Positions 8,341-17,523 are shown, counted from the stretch's first letter. The stretch is 64,000 nt of DNA from Streptococcus oralis ATCC 35037 (GCF_900637025.1 NZ_LR134336.1:574001-638000); one strand, 5' to 3'. Notes: generated from the sequence alone by a model not told the origin. Numbers and translations are program-made.

Positions 8341-9720
8341 ATGGATAAATCATTTATGAAACAACAACGTTTTTCATTCCGTAAAATGAAAGTTGGGTTG
8401 GCTTCTGTAGCAATTTTGTTTGCTTTTGCTCAGGTCGGACAAGTGTCTGCAGATGAAACAACACAACCGGCATCTACTTCAGCTGAAACAGTAAAGAAAA
8501 CCGAAGCAAATAAATCGGCAGTCGAAGCTGCTGTAGCAGAAATTAAAGCTGATGAGGCGAAACCAGTCGTTAACAAATCAGATGCAAAACCTGGAGAACT
8601 TGTTGATGTTTCTAAGAAGGTTTCACCTATTGACGTGAAAGAACGCCAAGAAGGTGATCAAAAGATTCATGAAGAAACTGCAACAGTCGAAGTCACAAAG
8701 ACAGAAGTGGCTCCTGTAAAAAGCGAAGAACTTCCTGCTCCAAAGACTGAAACAACTGAGAGTACAGTGAGCGGGAAAGATGAAGATGGAAATTCTTATA
8801 CCCAATATGAACGTGTTGATAAAACAACTACAGTCGAAATCAAGAAAGCGACAAGAACGATTTCAAAATCTAACTCTGCCGATATCGTTTTTGTTGTTGA
8901 CCGTTCAGCATCTATGTCTCGAACTATTGACACTGTCCGTAACAATATCAATGAGTTTGCAAGAAATCTTGCTAAAGATGGAGTAGCAGCACGTTTTGGA
9001 TTAGCTACCTTTAGTGATGAAGTATATGGACGTATAGGTGGATTAGCAGATGAGGGTACAATTTTAACAAAATTTAATGAATCTTATTTTACCTCTGACC
9101 CAGCTGAGCTTGAAAAAGCCTTAGCAGGCATTAAGCTTGCACATGGTGGAGACTTCCCTGAAACATCTACACCTACTCTTACACAAATTGTTTCAACCTA
9201 CGACTGGTCTAAGTCACCTAAAAATAAAAAGTTTGTCGTATTGTTGACAGATGCTCCAATGAAGGAGGATCCTTCAATTCCAACGATGGCGAATACTCTT
9301 GCGTCTTTGAAAGCCGCAAAAATCGAAAGAATTGTTGCAACTTCGACAGGGACCGATATTAGCTATAAAGATTTTGTATCTGAAGGTCGATTAATGAATA
9401 TTAATCGTAACTTGGCTGATTCTTTAACTAAGGATGCAACTACATGGATTGTTGAAACTGTGACTGAAGGACACAATTACAAGGTAACGAAAGATAATTA
9501 CCAATTTTACCTAGAACGTCGTACAACACTACCTATTGCTCAGACAGGAAGTGCGACTCCAACTACCACAGTTCCAGTAGCTACAGCTTATAAAAAAGAA
9601 GTGACGAAACTCCCTGATACAGGAAGTAATGATACAGCGAACTATGGTATTGTAGGACTTGGCCTCCTAATGGCTGGACTTGGCTTAACTGTAAGCAATA
9701 GAAAGTCTAAGGAACAGTAA
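8341..9720 (+). CDS. VWA-domain LPXTG cell-wall-anchored surface protein
   Basis: A 459-residue sortase-anchored protein. It has a YSIRK-type signal peptide (FSFRKMKVGLASV, cleaved near VSA/DE at about residue 38), then a low-complexity Glu/Lys/Thr stalk to about residue 150, then a von Willebrand factor A domain. The VWA MIDAS site is intact: DRSAS starting at Asp187, the TSTP threonine and LLTDAP. The C-terminus has LPDTG, a hydrophobic segment and a basic tail. VWA domains with MIDAS often bind matrix or host ligands, so adhesion is a reasonable inference but no ligand is known. As I recall, pneumococcus has only a small unrelated gene here, so this looks strain- or species-specific. Confidence 0.88.
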   Translation: MDKSFMKQQRFSFRKMKVGLASVAILFAFAQVGQVSADETTQPASTSAETVKKTEANKSAVEAAVAEIKADEAKPVVNKSDAKPGELVDVSKKVSPIDVKERQEGDQKIHEETATVEVTKTEVAPVKSEELPAPKTETTESTVSGKDEDGNSYTQYERVDKTTTVEIKKATRTISKSNSADIVFVVDRSASMSRTIDTVRNNINEFARNLAKDGVAARFGLATFSDEVYGRIGGLADEGTILTKFNESYFTSDPAELEKALAGIKLAHGGDFPETSTPTLTQIVSTYDWSKSPKNKKFVVLLTDAPMKEDPSIPTMANTLASLKAAKIERIVATSTGTDISYKDFVSEGRLMNINRNLADSLTKDATTWIVETVTEGHNYKVTKDNYQFYLERRTTLPIAQTGSATPTTTVPVATAYKKEVTKLPDTGSNDTANYGIVGLGLLMAGLGLTVSNRKSKEQ

Positions 9721-9858
9721 CCCTAACTGGAAGATTGTTTGTTAAAACATTGTGAGGAAAAAGCAGATAAAAAATAGGTAGTTTGTAAACGAAGTATGCA
9801 GATAAGCACAGGTATGACCTTCTGTATTATGGAGTACAAGCCGAATTTTTATGACGAG

Positions 9859-9882
9859 AAAAGAGCCGTAAGGTTCTTTTTT
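9859..9882 (+). terminator. Terminator after VWA gene
   Basis: Stem AAGAGCC / GGTTCTT (one G-U pair), GTAA loop, T-run tail. It is 140 nt after the stop. I see no gene in 9721-9858. Confidence 0.65.
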
Positions 9883-9921
9883 CGATTTCGAGAAAATACT
9901 GCAAAAAAAAGTAAAAAGTGG

Positions 9922-9927
9922 TATAAT
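9922..9927 (+). promoter_or_regulatory. -10 promoter element of metK
   Basis: GTGGTATAAT gives TATAAT at 9922-9927. The start site would be near 9933, at the 5' base of the riboswitch. Confidence 0.6.
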
Positions 9928-9932
9928 GATAA

Positions 9933-10060
9933 GGTTATATAGTCCCGATAAGGTGGTGGAAAGATCTATTTTTCTTTCGAGTCGCAACCCGTAGAGGATA
10001 GGATTTTCTACCAGTACTTTGTAACTCTATAACAATATTTTTTAAGGGGGGGACATTTTT
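9933..10060 (+). ncRNA. SMK-box (SAM-III) riboswitch controlling metK
   Basis: The metK leader carries the hallmarks of the SMK box found before metK in Lactobacillales. GTCCC (9942-9946) can pair with GGGAC (10050-10054), which overlaps the run of seven G that forms the Shine-Dalgarno site. GTTATA (9934-9939) pairs with TATAAC (10028-10033). An internal stem TGGTGGAAA / TTTCTACCA closes the middle. SAM binding would stabilise pairing of the ribosome site and block metK translation, giving feedback at translation rather than termination. Confidence 0.85.
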
Positions 10061-11257
10061 ATGTCAGAACGTAAATTATTCACGTCTGAATCTGTATCTG
10101 AGGGGCATCCGGATAAGATTGCAGACCAAATTTCAGATGCGATTTTGGATGCTATTTTAGCAAAGGATCCAGAGGCGCACGTTGCTGCTGAGACAGCTGT
10201 ATACACTGGTTCTGTCCATGTTTTTGGTGAAATTTCTACACATGCTTATGTGGATATCAACCGTGTGGTTCGTGATACCATTGCAGAGATTGGTTATACG
10301 AATGCAGAATATGGTTTTTCTGCGGAGACGGTGGGAGTTCATCCATCGCTTGTTGAGCAGTCACCGGATATCGCCCAAGGAGTTAACGAAGCCTTGGAAG
10401 TCCGTGGAAATGCAGATCAAGATCCGCTTGACTTGATTGGTGCTGGTGACCAAGGTCTTATGTTTGGATTTGCAGTGGATGAAACGGAAGAACTCATGCC
10501 ATTGCCAATCTCACTCAGTCATAAGTTGGTTCGTCGTTTGGCAGAACTTCGTAAGTCTGGTGAAATCAGCTATCTCCGTCCAGATGCTAAATCACAAGTT
10601 ACTGTGGAGTATGATGAAAATGATCGTCCAGTACGTGTGGATACAGTCGTTATTTCAACTCAGCACGATCCAGAAGTCAGCAATGAACAAATTCACAATG
10701 ATGTGATTAACAAGGTTATCAAAGAAGTAATTCCAGCTTCTTACTTGGATGAGCAAACAAAATTCTTCATCAATCCAACTGGTCGCTTTGTAATCGGTGG
10801 ACCTCAAGGGGACTCAGGCTTGACTGGTCGTAAGATCATCGTGGATACCTATGGTGGCTACTCTCGTCATGGTGGAGGTGCCTTCTCTGGTAAGGATGCG
10901 ACTAAAGTGGACCGTTCAGCTTCTTATGCAGCTCGTTACATTGCCAAGAATATCGTGGCAGCAGGTCTTGCTAGGAAGGCAGAAGTGCAATTGGCGTACG
11001 CTATCGGTGTTGCGCAACCTGTTTCCGTTCGTATCGATACTTTTGGTACAGGAACAGTAGCTGAAAGCAAGCTTGAAAAAGCAGCGCGTCAAATCTTTGA
11101 CCTTCGTCCTGCAGGAATTATCCAAATGCTGGATCTCAAACGTCCAATTTACCGTCAAACAGCGGCTTATGGACACATGGGACGTACAGATATTGACCTT
11201 CCTTGGGAACGTTTGGACAAGGTAGACGCTTTGAAAGAAGCTGTGAAACAAAACTAA
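10061..11257 (+). CDS. metK: S-adenosylmethionine synthetase
   Basis: A 398-residue cytosolic enzyme that makes SAM from methionine and ATP. The signature motifs are present: GHPDKIADQ near residue 15, [10 protein letters not shown] near residue 125, GGGAFSGKD near residue 265 and DLPWE near the C-terminus. The length is normal for the family. The start is ATG 10061, 7 nt after an unusually long G run that serves as ribosome site and as the regulated element of the upstream SMK box. The gene stands alone between its riboswitch and a strong terminator. Confidence 0.97.
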   Translation: MSERKLFTSESVSEGHPDKIADQISDAILDAILAKDPEAHVAAETAVYTGSVHVFGEISTHAYVDINRVVRDTIAEIGYTNAEYGFSAETVGVHPSLVEQSPDIAQGVNEALEVRGNADQDPLDLIGAGDQGLMFGFAVDETEELMPLPISLSHKLVRRLAELRKSGEISYLRPDAKSQVTVEYDENDRPVRVDTVVISTQHDPEVSNEQIHNDVINKVIKEVIPASYLDEQTKFFINPTGRFVIGGPQGDSGLTGRKIIVDTYGGYSRHGGGAFSGKDATKVDRSASYAARYIAKNIVAAGLARKAEVQLAYAIGVAQPVSVRIDTFGTGTVAESKLEKAARQIFDLRPAGIIQMLDLKRPIYRQTAAYGHMGRTDIDLPWERLDKVDALKEAVKQN

Positions 11258-11287
11258 AAGATTGGTAGAAACTACCAATCTTTTTTT
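11257..11287 (+). terminator. Terminator after metK
   Basis: Perfect 12-bp stem AAAGATTGGTAG / CTACCAATCTTT with an AAA loop and a run of T. Confidence 0.95.
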
Positions 11288-11290
11288 GCG

Positions 11291-11318
11291 AAAGAAAACC
11301 AGCTTTTGGCTGGCTTTC
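11291..11318 (-). terminator. Terminator of the minus-strand DUF1827 gene
   Basis: Read on the minus strand, GCCAGC and GCTGG arms surround a short A-rich loop and lead into TTTTC. It directly follows the stop codon. Confidence 0.6.
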
Positions 11319-11618
11319 TTATTTTGTAGGAATAGAAATCTCAATCAATTTATCAGAATAAAGCGTCTTGATATTGGCTTCATCGATGCTTCCTTTGTCG
11401 ATTTTACGTTTCAAGAAGAAGTCTTGAATGGTTTCAATTTCAGGTTCACGAATAGCACGGTGTTTGTTGGAAATGAGGATTTCATAGTGAAGCGGGGCTT
11501 GTGTGAAAACTACATCTGTGTTTCCAGCAGAATAGACCTCGACAAGAGTTGCGTCTGTGCTTTCTAATTGGCTTTTAACAAGTTGCGAGTGTGAGTTTGT
11601 CGTATTGATAAGCTTCAT
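11319..11618 (-). CDS. DUF1827 family protein
   Basis: A 99-residue small cytosolic protein of a family found in streptococci and relatives (DUF1827). It starts MKLINTTNSHSQLVKSQLES and has no membrane segment or catalytic motif that I recognise. Function is unknown. The start codon is preceded on the minus strand by GGAGGAACTATT, a strong ribosome site. It lies in the same orientation as the Nudix gene upstream, 58 nt apart, so the two may share a transcript. Confidence 0.75.
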   Translation of the reverse strand: MKLINTTNSHSQLVKSQLESTDATLVEVYSAGNTDVVFTQAPLHYEILISNKHRAIREPEIETIQDFFLKRKIDKGSIDEANIKTLYSDKLIEISIPTK

Positions 11619-11676
11619 AATAGTTCCTCCGATTTTCTAACTCTATTATAGCACTTTTTGGATAAAATCGTGTATT

Positions 11677-12129
11677 TTAGTCAATTCCATGGTGGATTTT
11701 CCAAGCTTCAATTCCCCATTTGTGGCTACCACGTTTGAGTTTTTCAATTGCTTCATCAATAGGGAACCAAGCAATATGATTAAAATCTTCTAATGGTTTT
11801 TGTACTTTTTGGAAAGAAGTAGCTTCATAGAGATAAGCTGGGTTGTAGTAGTAGGTGTCACGGTGGCGAGAGTAGAAATACTCATCAGCTTGTCCGAAAT
11901 AGCTTCCGATTTCAGCAGTAAAACCGAGTTCTTCGATGAGTTCTCTCTTCAGTGCTTCTTGATGGTCTTCTCCTGCTTCAATCTCTCCACCTGGCAAGAA
12001 CCAAGCACCATTGGGAGCTTGAACTAAAACGATTTGTTTTTTTTCAGGATCAGGAATAACTGCGTAAACACCATAGCGGTGCTGGTAGGTCACATTCTCT
12101 TTTTTTTCACCAAAAGTTGGGTTTGCCAT
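11677..12129 (-). CDS. Nudix hydrolase
   Basis: A 150-residue MutT-like protein with a complete Nudix box (GEIEAGEDHQEALKRELIEE, then LGF) at about residues 55-77. Nudix enzymes hydrolyse nucleoside diphosphates linked to other groups; the substrate here is not predictable. I chose the start MANPTFGEKK (12129) because GAGGAC lies at good distance upstream and the longer open frame adds an unlikely hydrophobic N-terminus. It is divergent from the WYL regulator gene at 12306. Confidence 0.85.
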   Translation of the reverse strand: MANPTFGEKKENVTYQHRYGVYAVIPDPEKKQIVLVQAPNGAWFLPGGEIEAGEDHQEALKRELIEELGFTAEIGSYFGQADEYFYSRHRDTYYYNPAYLYEATSFQKVQKPLEDFNHIAWFPIDEAIEKLKRGSHKWGIEAWKIHHGID

Positions 12130-12282
12130 TGAACTGTCCTCATTCTCTAGTATCTTTATTATTATCATAATGGACGAGGGCCAAGCTGTCAAGAATAAAC
12201 CAACGAACTTGTGCAGAAAAAGCTACTTTGTCTTGATCAATCCTTGTCTAGTTAAACTTTCCAACCCTCGCACTATAACTGG

Positions 12283-12288
12283 TATAAT
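12283..12288 (+). promoter_or_regulatory. -10 promoter element of WYL regulator gene
   Basis: CTGGTATAAT gives an extended -10 (TATAAT), 17 nt before the start codon. The SD is GAGAGGTGA. Confidence 0.55.
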
Positions 12289-12305
12289 AAAAGAGAGGTG
12301 ATTTT

Positions 12306-13208
12306 ATGGCAGAATCAAGACTATTTCGTATCCTATATCTACTTTTAGAAAAAGGCAGTACAACGGCTCCTGAATTAGCTCGATTGTTTGAAGTATCTGT
12401 ACGAACGATTTATCGTGATATTGAGCGGTTGAGTATGGCGGGGATTCCTCTGTATTCGATACCTGGAAAGGCGGGCGGAATCTTTTTAATGAAAGACTTT
12501 GTTCTGGATCGTACTCTAGTATCTGAGGATGAAAAATTAGAACTTCTGTCATCTTTGCAAGGGATTCAAGCCTTGACCGATAACAGGCAAGACCTGTTGC
12601 TTGAAAAATTGGAATCTATTTTTCAAGTTTCTACCAGCCCTTGGATAGAGGTAGACTTGACTGACTGGAGAAAGCGAGAAGGTCAAAAAGAATTATTCGA
12701 TAACATCAAACATGCTATTTTAGAGAAGAGGCGACTGGTGATTACTTATCTAGGTGGGTGTGGTCAGAAAACGGTTCGTACAGTCGAGCCTTTTAGGCTC
12801 ATATTTAAAAAGAGAGATTGGTACCTTCATGCCTACTGTTGTTTGAAAGAAGAGTGGCGTTTTTTCAAATTGTCTAGAATTAGGAATTATCACCTAACAA
12901 CTGAAACTGTGAAGCAGAAAAATGTGATGGATTGCGTTGATGGTTCAGATCAAGTGGCAAATCAAATCGAAGTTTCCTTGAAGTTTAGTCCCAAGCTTGC
13001 TTTCCGGGTTTATGAAGATTTTTCAGAAGATGAGATTAGCTTGGGGAAAGATGGCTACTACTATGTCAAGACAGTCTTACCAGAGCATGAAAGTCTGTAT
13101 ACTTACCTCCTGTCTTATCTAGATGGGGTGGAAATACTCGCCCCCAATCATCTGAAGAAGGAATTGCTTTTTAGATTAGAAAAAATCCAAAAACTTTATA
13201 AACCTTGA
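12306..13208 (+). CDS. YafY-type HTH-WYL transcriptional regulator
   Basis: A 300-residue protein with an N-terminal DeoR/HTH_11-type helix-turn-helix (RLFRILYLLLEKG to VRTIYRDIERLS, residues 5-45), then a WYL ligand-sensing domain (about 140-220, with the characteristic region around RDWYLHAYCC and FKLSRI) and a WCX-like C-terminal part. Such proteins are one-component regulators. The neighbouring GyrI-like gene 54 nt downstream on the same strand is the obvious candidate target or partner. Length and motifs are intact. Confidence 0.85.
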   Translation: MAESRLFRILYLLLEKGSTTAPELARLFEVSVRTIYRDIERLSMAGIPLYSIPGKAGGIFLMKDFVLDRTLVSEDEKLELLSSLQGIQALTDNRQDLLLEKLESIFQVSTSPWIEVDLTDWRKREGQKELFDNIKHAILEKRRLVITYLGGCGQKTVRTVEPFRLIFKKRDWYLHAYCCLKEEWRFFKLSRIRNYHLTTETVKQKNVMDCVDGSDQVANQIEVSLKFSPKLAFRVYEDFSEDEISLGKDGYYYVKTVLPEHESLYTYLLSYLDGVEILAPNHLKKELLFRLEKIQKLYKP

Positions 13209-13232
13209 CAAAAGATGTCAGGGTTTTGGTGC

Positions 13233-13238
13233 TATACT
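13233..13238 (+). promoter_or_regulatory. Extended -10 promoter of the GyrI-like gene
   Basis: TGCTATACT, an extended -10. A TTGACA lies at 13205-13210, but 22 bp away, too far for a standard -35 pairing. Confidence 0.45.
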
Positions 13239-13262
13239 AGAGATAGAAAGGAGAAGAACCAA

Positions 13263-13877
13263 ATGAAATACGAATGGAGAAAAGAAGCGAAAGCTCTTTA
13301 TCAAGTGAAGGCTAGGCCCAGCATCTCGCAGGTACCAGGTCAATCCTATATCGTGATTGATGGCAAAGGCGATCCAAATCAAGAAGATTTCTCAGAACGA
13401 GTAGGGGCCTTGTATGCCTTAGCCTATGCTATAAAGATGAAGTATAAAAAAACTCTTCTGGATCAAGTCTACACTGATTTTACTGTCTTTCCTTTAGAAG
13501 GTTTATGGAAAAAGGAGAAGGAAGGAGAACTGGTAAAAAGTGAGCTTTCTTATAGTATTATGATTGGGCAACCCGATTTTATTACGAGAGAACTATTTGA
13601 GGAAGTTCTGAACGAGGTCAAAATCAAGAAACCAAATCCTCTCTATGAGGCTATTCGCTTTGAAAAAATAGAAGAAGGCCAAAGTCTTGCTATGCTTCAT
13701 GTAGGACCTTTTGATACTGAAAATGAGACTTTTGCAGAGATGGAGCATTTTTGTCAACTTCATAAACTCAAAAGAACTTCGGAAATCCACCGAGAAATCT
13801 ATCTCAATAACCTTCATCGAACGGAGCCAAGTAAATTGAAAACAATTCTTCGCTATCAAGTTCAAGAAGAGAATTAA
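13263..13877 (+). CDS. GyrI-like small-molecule-binding domain protein
   Basis: A 204-residue protein resembling the GyrI-like (SOUL/BmrR effector-binding) superfamily: SYIVIDGKGDPNQEDFSERV near residue 30, LHVGPFDTENETF near residue 145, and the IYLNNLHRTEPSKLKTILRY ending. No DNA-binding domain is attached, so it may bind or sequester a small molecule. The start MKYEWRKEAK at 13263 has AAAGGAG upstream; 16 more in-frame codons upstream lack an SD. It lies directly after the WYL regulator gene and ends at a bidirectional terminator. Confidence 0.7.
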   Translation: MKYEWRKEAKALYQVKARPSISQVPGQSYIVIDGKGDPNQEDFSERVGALYALAYAIKMKYKKTLLDQVYTDFTVFPLEGLWKKEKEGELVKSELSYSIMIGQPDFITRELFEEVLNEVKIKKPNPLYEAIRFEKIEEGQSLAMLHVGPFDTENETFAEMEHFCQLHKLKRTSEIHREIYLNNLHRTEPSKLKTILRYQVQEEN

Positions 13878-13911
13878 AAAAGAACAGGAAATCTTGTTTC
13901 CTGTTCTTTTT
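13876..13911. terminator. Bidirectional terminator between GyrI-like gene and clpE
   Basis: Stem AAAAAGAACAGGAAA / TTTCCTGTTCTTTTT with a TCTTG loop. A and T runs on either side let it work for both converging genes. Confidence 0.92.
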
Positions 13912-13919
13912 ATGAGATT

Positions 13920-16178
13920 TTATTCTTCTATTTCAGAAGCAATCTCTTCTGTTTTCTCAGTTTTTTTGGCAGATTTGATTTGAATATTGCCATTGCTTGT
14001 CATGACTGCTTTGAGGGCTTTCTCACTTGGGTTTTCAAGGTAGTAGTCTGTGATAGCATCCTCGATATAGTCTTGAATGGTGCGGCGGAGTGGGCGAGCC
14101 CCCATTTTTGGATCATAACCTAAGTCAACCAATTTTTCCTTGACCTTGTCTGTCACATCGAGGTGGATATTGTTGCTAGAGAGGCGTTTGTTGACATCCG
14201 CTAGCATGAGTTCGACGATTTGGAGAAGGTTGTCCTTGCTGAGAGGTTTAAATTCGATGATGCCGTCAAAACGGTTCATAAACTCAGGACTAAAGAAGTT
14301 ACCGAGTTCACCAAGAACAGAATTAGTACGTCCTTCACGAGCAGCTCCAAACCCAACACTGGCTTCGGCCTTACCCGTACCGGCATTTGAGGTCATAATA
14401 ATGATAGCATCCTTAAAGCTAACTGTTCGTCCTTGCCCATCTGTCAAACGACCATCGTCCAAGACTTGAAGGAACATGTGCATCACATCTGGATGGGCTT
14501 TTTCGACTTCATCGAGAAGGATGAGTGAGTAAGGATTGCGACGAACTTTTTCCGTTAATTGACCAGCTTCATCATAGCCGACATAACCTGGAGGAGCTCC
14601 GACTAATTTAGCCACACTGTGTTTTTCCATGTATTCACTCATATCAAAGCGAATCATGCTGTCAGCAGAACCAAAGAGCTCAATGGCTAGTTGTTTGGAA
14701 AGTTCTGTCTTACCGACACCAGTTGGTCCGACAAAGAGGAAACTTCCGATTGGGCGGTTAGGAGTTCCAAGACCAACACGATTACGACGGATGGCCTTGG
14801 CAATCTTATCGACAGCTTCATCTTGTCCGATAACATGGGCCTTGAGGTCGTCTGCTAGATGGATAAGCTGAGACTGTTCTTTTTCTTTTAGCTCCCCAAC
14901 AGGGATATTAGTTTTCTGCTCAATGATATGCTCAATGGTTTTCTCGCTAATGATAGGAGTATCCTGGTCAGTCACCTTGTTTTTCTGCATTTCCTTGTAC
15001 TTGGCAATCTGATCGCGGAAATAGGCAGCCTTTTCAAAGTCTTCCTCTCGAGTAGCCTGAGCCTTGAGATTCTCAGCTTCAATTAAACGCTGGTCAATCA
15101 CTTTAGGATCAACAAAGTTCAGTGTCAGATTCATCTTAGAACCAGCTTCATCTAACAGGTCAATAGCCTTGTCTGGCAAGAAGCGATCTTGGATATAGCG
15201 ATTGGAAAGATTTGCAGCAGCTTCGATAGCAGCATCAGTATACTTGACGTGATGGTAGTCTTCGTATTTCTTTTGAACCCCTTTAAGGATGATAATGGTT
15301 TCTTCGACAGTTGGTTCATCTACCTTGACAGGCTGCATACGGCGCTCGAGGGCAGCATCTTTTTCAATGATGCGGTATTCATTGAGAGTAGTGGCACCGA
15401 CCATTTGTAATTCACCACGGGCAAGGGCTGGTTTAAGGATATTGCCTGCATCCATATTGCCATCACCTGCTGACCCTGCACCAACAATTTCATGGATTTC
15501 GTCGATAAAGAGGATGATGTCCTCGCGTTTGCGAATTTCTTCCATGAGCTTTTGCATACGTTCTTCAAATTGGCCTCGAATCCCTGTTCCTTGGACTAGA
15601 CTGACCACATCCAGACGGATGACCTGCTTGCCTTGGAGTTTATGAGGAACATCGCCATCGACAATCTTCTGAGCTAAACCTTCAACAACGGCTGTTTTAC
15701 CAACACCTGGTTCTCCGATAAGGACAGGATTGTTCTTGGTTCTTCGGTTGAGGATTTCGATAACACGGATAATCTCCTCATCTCGACCGATAACAGGGTC
15801 AATATCTCCCCGACGAGCAATCTCAGTAATATTGATACCGTATTCCTCTAGGAGTCCTCTTTCTTGGCTAGGAGGTGTTTGAAGTGGACCGCGGTTTTGA
15901 GGCCCATAACCGCCGTTTCCTCCGTATCCCCCACCAGATTGAGTTGGAGGGACGTTATTAGAAGAAGGTTTGAAATTGTTCAAATCATTGAAAAAGTCGC
16001 CGAAAGGATCAAAGTCATGATTGTTTAAGTCAGTCATTCCTTTAAAGAGGGTATTATTTGGATCTGTTTTGATAATTTTATAGCAATTTTGACAGAGATC
16101 AATTTGCTTTTGCTGTCCATTGATATTGGTATACAGATGAATTGTTGAGTCGTTTATTTTACAGTTTTGACAGAGCAT
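13920..16178 (-). CDS. clpE: ATP-dependent Clp protease ATPase subunit ClpE
   Basis: A 752-residue Hsp100 unfoldase that feeds ClpP. It has the ClpE-specific N-terminal zinc finger (Cys3, Cys6, Cys29, Cys32), a glycine-rich linker (about 80-100), AAA1 with Walker A GEPGVGKT, a UVR-type coiled segment ([20 protein letters not shown]), AAA2 with GPTGVGKT, and a ClpB-D2-like C-terminal domain. All motifs are intact. The promoter region holds a CtsR box, so heat-stress regulation with the rest of the CtsR regulon is expected. Confidence 0.95.
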   Translation of the reverse strand: MLCQNCKINDSTIHLYTNINGQQKQIDLCQNCYKIIKTDPNNTLFKGMTDLNNHDFDPFGDFFNDLNNFKPSSNNVPPTQSGGGYGGNGGYGPQNRGPLQTPPSQERGLLEEYGINITEIARRGDIDPVIGRDEEIIRVIEILNRRTKNNPVLIGEPGVGKTAVVEGLAQKIVDGDVPHKLQGKQVIRLDVVSLVQGTGIRGQFEERMQKLMEEIRKREDIILFIDEIHEIVGAGSAGDGNMDAGNILKPALARGELQMVGATTLNEYRIIEKDAALERRMQPVKVDEPTVEETIIILKGVQKKYEDYHHVKYTDAAIEAAANLSNRYIQDRFLPDKAIDLLDEAGSKMNLTLNFVDPKVIDQRLIEAENLKAQATREEDFEKAAYFRDQIAKYKEMQKNKVTDQDTPIISEKTIEHIIEQKTNIPVGELKEKEQSQLIHLADDLKAHVIGQDEAVDKIAKAIRRNRVGLGTPNRPIGSFLFVGPTGVGKTELSKQLAIELFGSADSMIRFDMSEYMEKHSVAKLVGAPPGYVGYDEAGQLTEKVRRNPYSLILLDEVEKAHPDVMHMFLQVLDDGRLTDGQGRTVSFKDAIIIMTSNAGTGKAEASVGFGAAREGRTNSVLGELGNFFSPEFMNRFDGIIEFKPLSKDNLLQIVELMLADVNKRLSSNNIHLDVTDKVKEKLVDLGYDPKMGARPLRRTIQDYIEDAITDYYLENPSEKALKAVMTSNGNIQIKSAKKTEKTEEIASEIEE

Positions 16179-16220
16179 ACATCTACCTCATTTCATTCAT
16201 ATTCTTGGCCTAAGAAAAAA

Positions 16221-16237
16221 GGTCAAGAATAGTCAAA
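16221..16237 (-). promoter_or_regulatory. CtsR operator upstream of clpE
   Basis: On the plus strand GGTCAAG-AAT-AGTCAAA gives two direct heptads with a 3-bp spacer, close to the CtsR consensus RGTCAAA-NAN-RGTCAAA. It lies between the clpE -10 and the start codon, where repressor binding would block transcription. Confidence 0.85.
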
Positions 16238-16250
16238 GTTTTATACTCTC

Positions 16251-16278
16251 ATTATAGCATGATTAAGGTGTAAAGCAA
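16251..16278 (-). promoter_or_regulatory. clpE promoter
   Basis: Minus strand -35 TTGCTT (16278-16273), 16-bp spacer, extended -10 TGCTATAAT (TATAAT at 16256-16251). Confidence 0.65.
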
Positions 16279-16299
16279 GTAAAAAGATTGGGAAGTAGT

Positions 16300-16414
16300 C
16301 GTTTTTAAAAGCAGGATTTATGGAGAATGAAGCAGCATTAAAGGTAAGAAAAAATCCCATTTGTGGTGACAAAAAGGATTCTCATTCATCGGGCCTTACT
16401 GCCCGTTTTTTTTT
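16300..16414 (+). ncRNA. Candidate small RNA with its own terminator
   Basis: The plus strand between divergent-side clpE and DUF1797 has no gene, yet it ends in a clear terminator (CGGGC / GCCCG, CTTACT loop, nine T). Upstream, AATCC and GGATT can pair around 16355-16380, and TCTCATTCAT could pair with a ribosome site and AUG. No convincing promoter is visible, so the 5' end is a guess. Confidence 0.35.
16390..16414 (+). terminator. Plus-strand terminator without an assigned gene
   Basis: CGGGC (16390-16394) and GCCCG (16401-16405) are followed by TTTTTTTTT. The T run is only on the plus strand, so it cannot be the minus-strand terminator of DUF1797. Confidence 0.75.
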
Positions 16415-16417
16415 ATA

Positions 16418-16648
16418 TTAGTAAAGGAGTTCGTAGATCTCCATTGCAATCAAATCAATGCTATCAAAAGTATAAGTTTCACGAGCCTCTACATCGCGAA
16501 GGGTGAAGAGTGATCCGTTTTCTTCGTCGTGGCTGTATGCAACTTCTGCGACGACAACACCTTCACGTTCAAAATTACGTTTTAGATTTCCACCATCTTT
16601 TGTCATTGCTTCTAGGCGGTTAATGATTCTAACCAAATGTGATTCCAT
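16418..16648 (-). CDS. DUF1797 (YkuJ-like) family protein
   Basis: A 76-residue acidic protein, MESHLVRIINRLEAMTKDGG onwards, matching the DUF1797/YkuJ family of small proteins conserved in Bacilli. The sequence has no membrane segment or enzymatic motif. The function is unknown. A strong SD (GGAGGAG on the minus strand) precedes the start. As I recall, the same small gene lies beside clpE in pneumococcus, so the position is conserved. Confidence 0.8.
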   Translation of the reverse strand: MESHLVRIINRLEAMTKDGGNLKRNFEREGVVVAEVAYSHDEENGSLFTLRDVEARETYTFDSIDLIAMEIYELLY

Positions 16649-16777
16649 TTTGATTCTCCTCCATTTCTTATCGTTTCTATTTTACCATAAACAAGAGGTA
16701 GTTGACTAGAAAAAAACTGTGATTTCTCTCTATTTCTCCATTCTATCAAGTTAATTGGTAAAATTAGAGAAAAAGGA

Positions 16778-16806
16778 TTGCATTTTAATTCAATTCATGT
16801 TATAAT
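16778..16806 (+). promoter_or_regulatory. Promoter of amino acid ABC transporter operon
   Basis: -35 TTGCAT (16778-16783), 17-bp spacer, extended -10 TGTTATAAT (TATAAT at 16801-16806). Confidence 0.75.
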
Positions 16807-16839
16807 CATACAATCTAATACATAGAAAGTTGATTGAAT

Positions 16840-17523
16840 ATGAATTTTTCTTTTTTACCAAAGTATTTACCGTATTTTAACTATGGTGCTCTGATTACCG
16901 TATTGATTTCCATCCTTGTCGTCTGCTTAGGAACCATTATAGGTGTGTTACTGGCCTTTGCCCAACGTTCACGCTTTAAACCGCTCGTTTGGTTTGCAAA
17001 TGTGTATGTTTGGATCTTCCGTGGAACTCCGATGATGGTTCAGATTATGATTGCCTTTGCTCTTATGCATATCAATGCTCCGACTATTCAAGTGGGAATT
17101 TTAGGAGTTGATCTTTCTCGTTTGATTCCTGGTATTCTGATTATTTCTATGAATAGTGGAGCTTACGTTTCAGAAACTGTTCGTGCTGGGATCAATGCGG
17201 TTCCTAAAGGGCAGTTAGAGGCTGCATATTCTCTAGGTATTCGTCCGAAAAATGCCATGCGTTATGTCATTTTGCCACAAGCTATCAAGAATATTCTTCC
17301 AGCTCTAGGAAATGAATTTATCACCATTATCAAGGATAGTTCCCTCTTGTCTGCGATTGGGGTGATGGAGTTGTGGAATGGTGCAACGACAGTAGCAACA
17401 ACAACTTATTTACCGTTGACTCCTCTTTTATTTGCAGCCTTTTACTATTTGATTATGACCTCTGTTTTGACAGTGGCGTTGAAAGCATTTGAAAAACATA
17501 TTGGACAAGGAGACAAGAAATAA
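16840..17523 (+). CDS. Polar amino acid ABC transporter permease
   Basis: A 227-residue His/Glu/Gln/Arg-type permease with about five membrane segments and the EAA loop ([20 protein letters not shown]) that docks the ATPase. ATG 16840 ([10 protein letters not shown]) is preferred; an in-frame TTG six bases upstream is less likely, and the ribosome site is weak in either case. It overlaps the ATPase gene by one base (TAATG), so the two are translationally coupled. No binding-protein gene is adjacent, so the substrate-binding subunit must be elsewhere. The substrate cannot be assigned. Confidence 0.88.
   Translation: MNFSFLPKYLPYFNYGALITVLISILVVCLGTIIGVLLAFAQRSRFKPLVWFANVYVWIFRGTPMMVQIMIAFALMHINAPTIQVGILGVDLSRLIPGILIISMNSGAYVSETVRAGINAVPKGQLEAAYSLGIRPKNAMRYVILPQAIKNILPALGNEFITIIKDSSLLSAIGVMELWNGATTVATTTYLPLTPLLFAAFYYLIMTSVLTVALKAFEKHIGQGDKK

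Noticed and set aside
6755..9720. Helicase plus VWA protein as an anti-phage defence pair
   Set aside because: Each has its own promoter and terminator, and the VWA protein is a secreted LPXTG surface protein, so no defence module is supported.
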